Origin: Candidatus Obscuribacterales bacterium
GTDB lineage: Bacteria > Cyanobacteriota > Vampirovibrionia > Obscuribacterales > Obscuribacteraceae
Assembly (NCBI GenBank): GCA_020050685.1
Contig: JAGVKG010000066.1
Location: 1 to 45,334, forward strand
DNA: 45,334 nucleotides
Reading direction: 5' to 3'
Both the position numbers and the translations under genes were made by a program. Position 1 is the stretch's first letter; the number at the start of each line of letters is the position of its first letter. This document shows positions 44,596-45,334 of the stretch, piece after piece. Below the pieces are notes generated by a model. That model did not search any database, had not been told where the DNA came from, and saw nothing but the letters and a program-made list of their open reading frames with translations.

Positions 44596-44622
44596 AACCC
44601 CAACCTACTTGAGGTTGGGGTT
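44596..44622. terminator. Convergent terminator-like hairpin
   Basis: AACCCCAACCT and AGGTTGGGGTT pair perfectly (11 bp) around ACTTG. It lies eight bases after the LuxR-type gene stop and 14 bases from the stop of the opposite gene, so it can serve both. The T-run is short on both strands (TTTG, and TTTT about six bases after the stem on the minus strand). Confidence 0.65.
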
Positions 44623-44636
44623 TGAGATCAGTCACC

Positions 44637-45257
44637 TTACTTCGTTTCCAACTCTTTTATGTCACCAGGGTTTTTGAAGTATTGTTTATCAATCTGAGCT
44701 GCATAGAGCGGCTCGCTGCATCTGTCTGAGGTGACCCAAAGATTCAACATTTTTCCATTCAGTTCAAAAGCTTGCGGCATTCCTCTTGAGGAAACAGCAG
44801 CAACTGCTTCTTTGGCACTAAATCCCTTATCGTTTACTTGCAACTTGGAGTTCAACGTAGCTTGGGTTATAACTGATCCATCCTCGTGCTTCAGCCCCTT
44901 GAGAGCAGGAAGCTCTTCTTTGCGATCCATATCTATGAACGGAATTGTTACCGCCCCGAATGGCATCCCTCTTTCAGACAGCGCACGAGGCGTCCCTTCA
45001 TTAGGGGTAAGTAGCTTTACCATGTCTTGTGTTGTGCAACCATCCAACTTCTGGGAACAAGGGCTTGCCCACACGCTTACCGTGTGCTCTTTGCCATCAC
45101 TTCCCTGAGCCTTTGTCTCATAGAGTTTAGCAACATACTTTTTGTCTCCCATATCAAATACTTCCACCGGTTTACATTTCCCTTGGGTATCGTAACCGGT
45201 TACCATAGCAGCGTCGTATCCTTTACCTTTTATGTCTAGCAGGCTGTTGAAAATCAC
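44637..45257 (-). CDS. Hypothetical protein, possibly N-terminally truncated
   Basis: I do not recognise this 206-residue sequence. The segment NSLLDIKGKGYDAAMVTGYD at the N-terminus has the feel of a domain interior, not a start, and the only in-frame start is GTG 45257 without a proper ribosome-binding site. The frame continues upstream without a stop for about 19 codons to a TAA near 45305. A second frame, open to the window edge, ends in TGA overlapping the GTG (GTGA). Either this is a coupled downstream gene or a frameshift separates it from its N-terminal part beyond the window. Confidence 0.6.
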   Translation of the reverse strand: MIFNSLLDIKGKGYDAAMVTGYDTQGKCKPVEVFDMGDKKYVAKLYETKAQGSDGKEHTVSVWASPCSQKLDGCTTQDMVKLLTPNEGTPRALSERGMPFGAVTIPFIDMDRKEELPALKGLKHEDGSVITQATLNSKLQVNDKGFSAKEAVAAVSSRGMPQAFELNGKMLNLWVTSDRCSEPLYAAQIDKQYFKNPGDIKELETK

Positions 45258-45334
45258 TCCCAGTGGTGGCAGATTTCTCCTTCGTCTACAGGAAGAGAGG
45301 CTTGGCTTCTGGTTTTAGAGTGGTCCAGCTTGGA

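Overview
The window is about 45 kb of bacterial chromosome, densely packed with genes on both strands and interspersed with housekeeping genes. There is no rRNA, tRNA, CRISPR array or insertion sequence to fix the taxon. The envelope looks Gram-negative-like: Spy/CpxP-type periplasmic protein, ECF sigma/anti-sigma pair, TadE/TadG-like pseudopilins and several Sec-type signal peptides. There is an unusual number of TPR proteins, plus a GH57 glucan enzyme and giant proteins of no recognised family. This would fit a non-photosynthetic relative of Cyanobacteria (Melainabacteria/Obscuribacterales type), but that is inference only.

Layout. 1-2830: tail of an inositol monophosphatase-family gene, a translationally coupled GH57 glycosidase, then a higBA toxin-antitoxin pair followed immediately by a second, diverged copy of the last 31 codons of the GH57 gene. 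2859-6542 (minus): an operon of a GT2 glycosyltransferase, a polytopic GT-C-like membrane protein and an RDD/TPR membrane protein. 6588-12372 (minus): a 1411-residue LysM/TPR protein with three internal ~145-residue repeats, and a 475-residue neighbour resembling it at both ends. 12508-19755 (minus): mutS2, a small Pro/Ala-tailed protein, deoC (with a perfect 22-bp palindrome far upstream) and carB. 19890-20897 (plus): a secreted alpha/beta hydrolase. 20937-25723 (minus): a disordered DKP-repeat protein coupled to an NCS1 nucleobase permease, a small zinc-ribbon protein and glutamate dehydrogenase with a clear terminator. 25966-29717 (plus): mutM, a secreted subtilisin-like protease and a secreted TPR-metzincin. 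29747-33090: divergent TadE-like and TadG-like genes, a small membrane-anchored protein and a LPG-synthase/flippase-like membrane protein. 33114-36994 (minus): a response regulator overlapping a CHASE3 hybrid histidine kinase. 37054-39998: a secreted dual-specificity-type phosphatase divergent from an ECF sigma / zinc anti-sigma / Spy-like operon. 40057-45257: a secreted TPR protein, a lone PxpA/YcsF-like protein with altered key acidic residues, an HExxH protein, a GAF-GAF-LuxR regulator with a structured leader, and an unrecognised gene at the right edge.

Common themes are envelope work (glycosyltransferases, secreted proteases, pseudopilins, flippase-like protein) and envelope or environmental sensing (hybrid kinase, ECF system, LuxR regulator). 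The strongest candidates for new biology are the higBA insertion with its GH57 tail duplicate, the LysM/TPR giant and its paralogous neighbour, and the DKP-repeat protein fused to a ribbon-helix-helix-like segment. The window does not show a complete, clearly undescribed defence or biosynthetic system.
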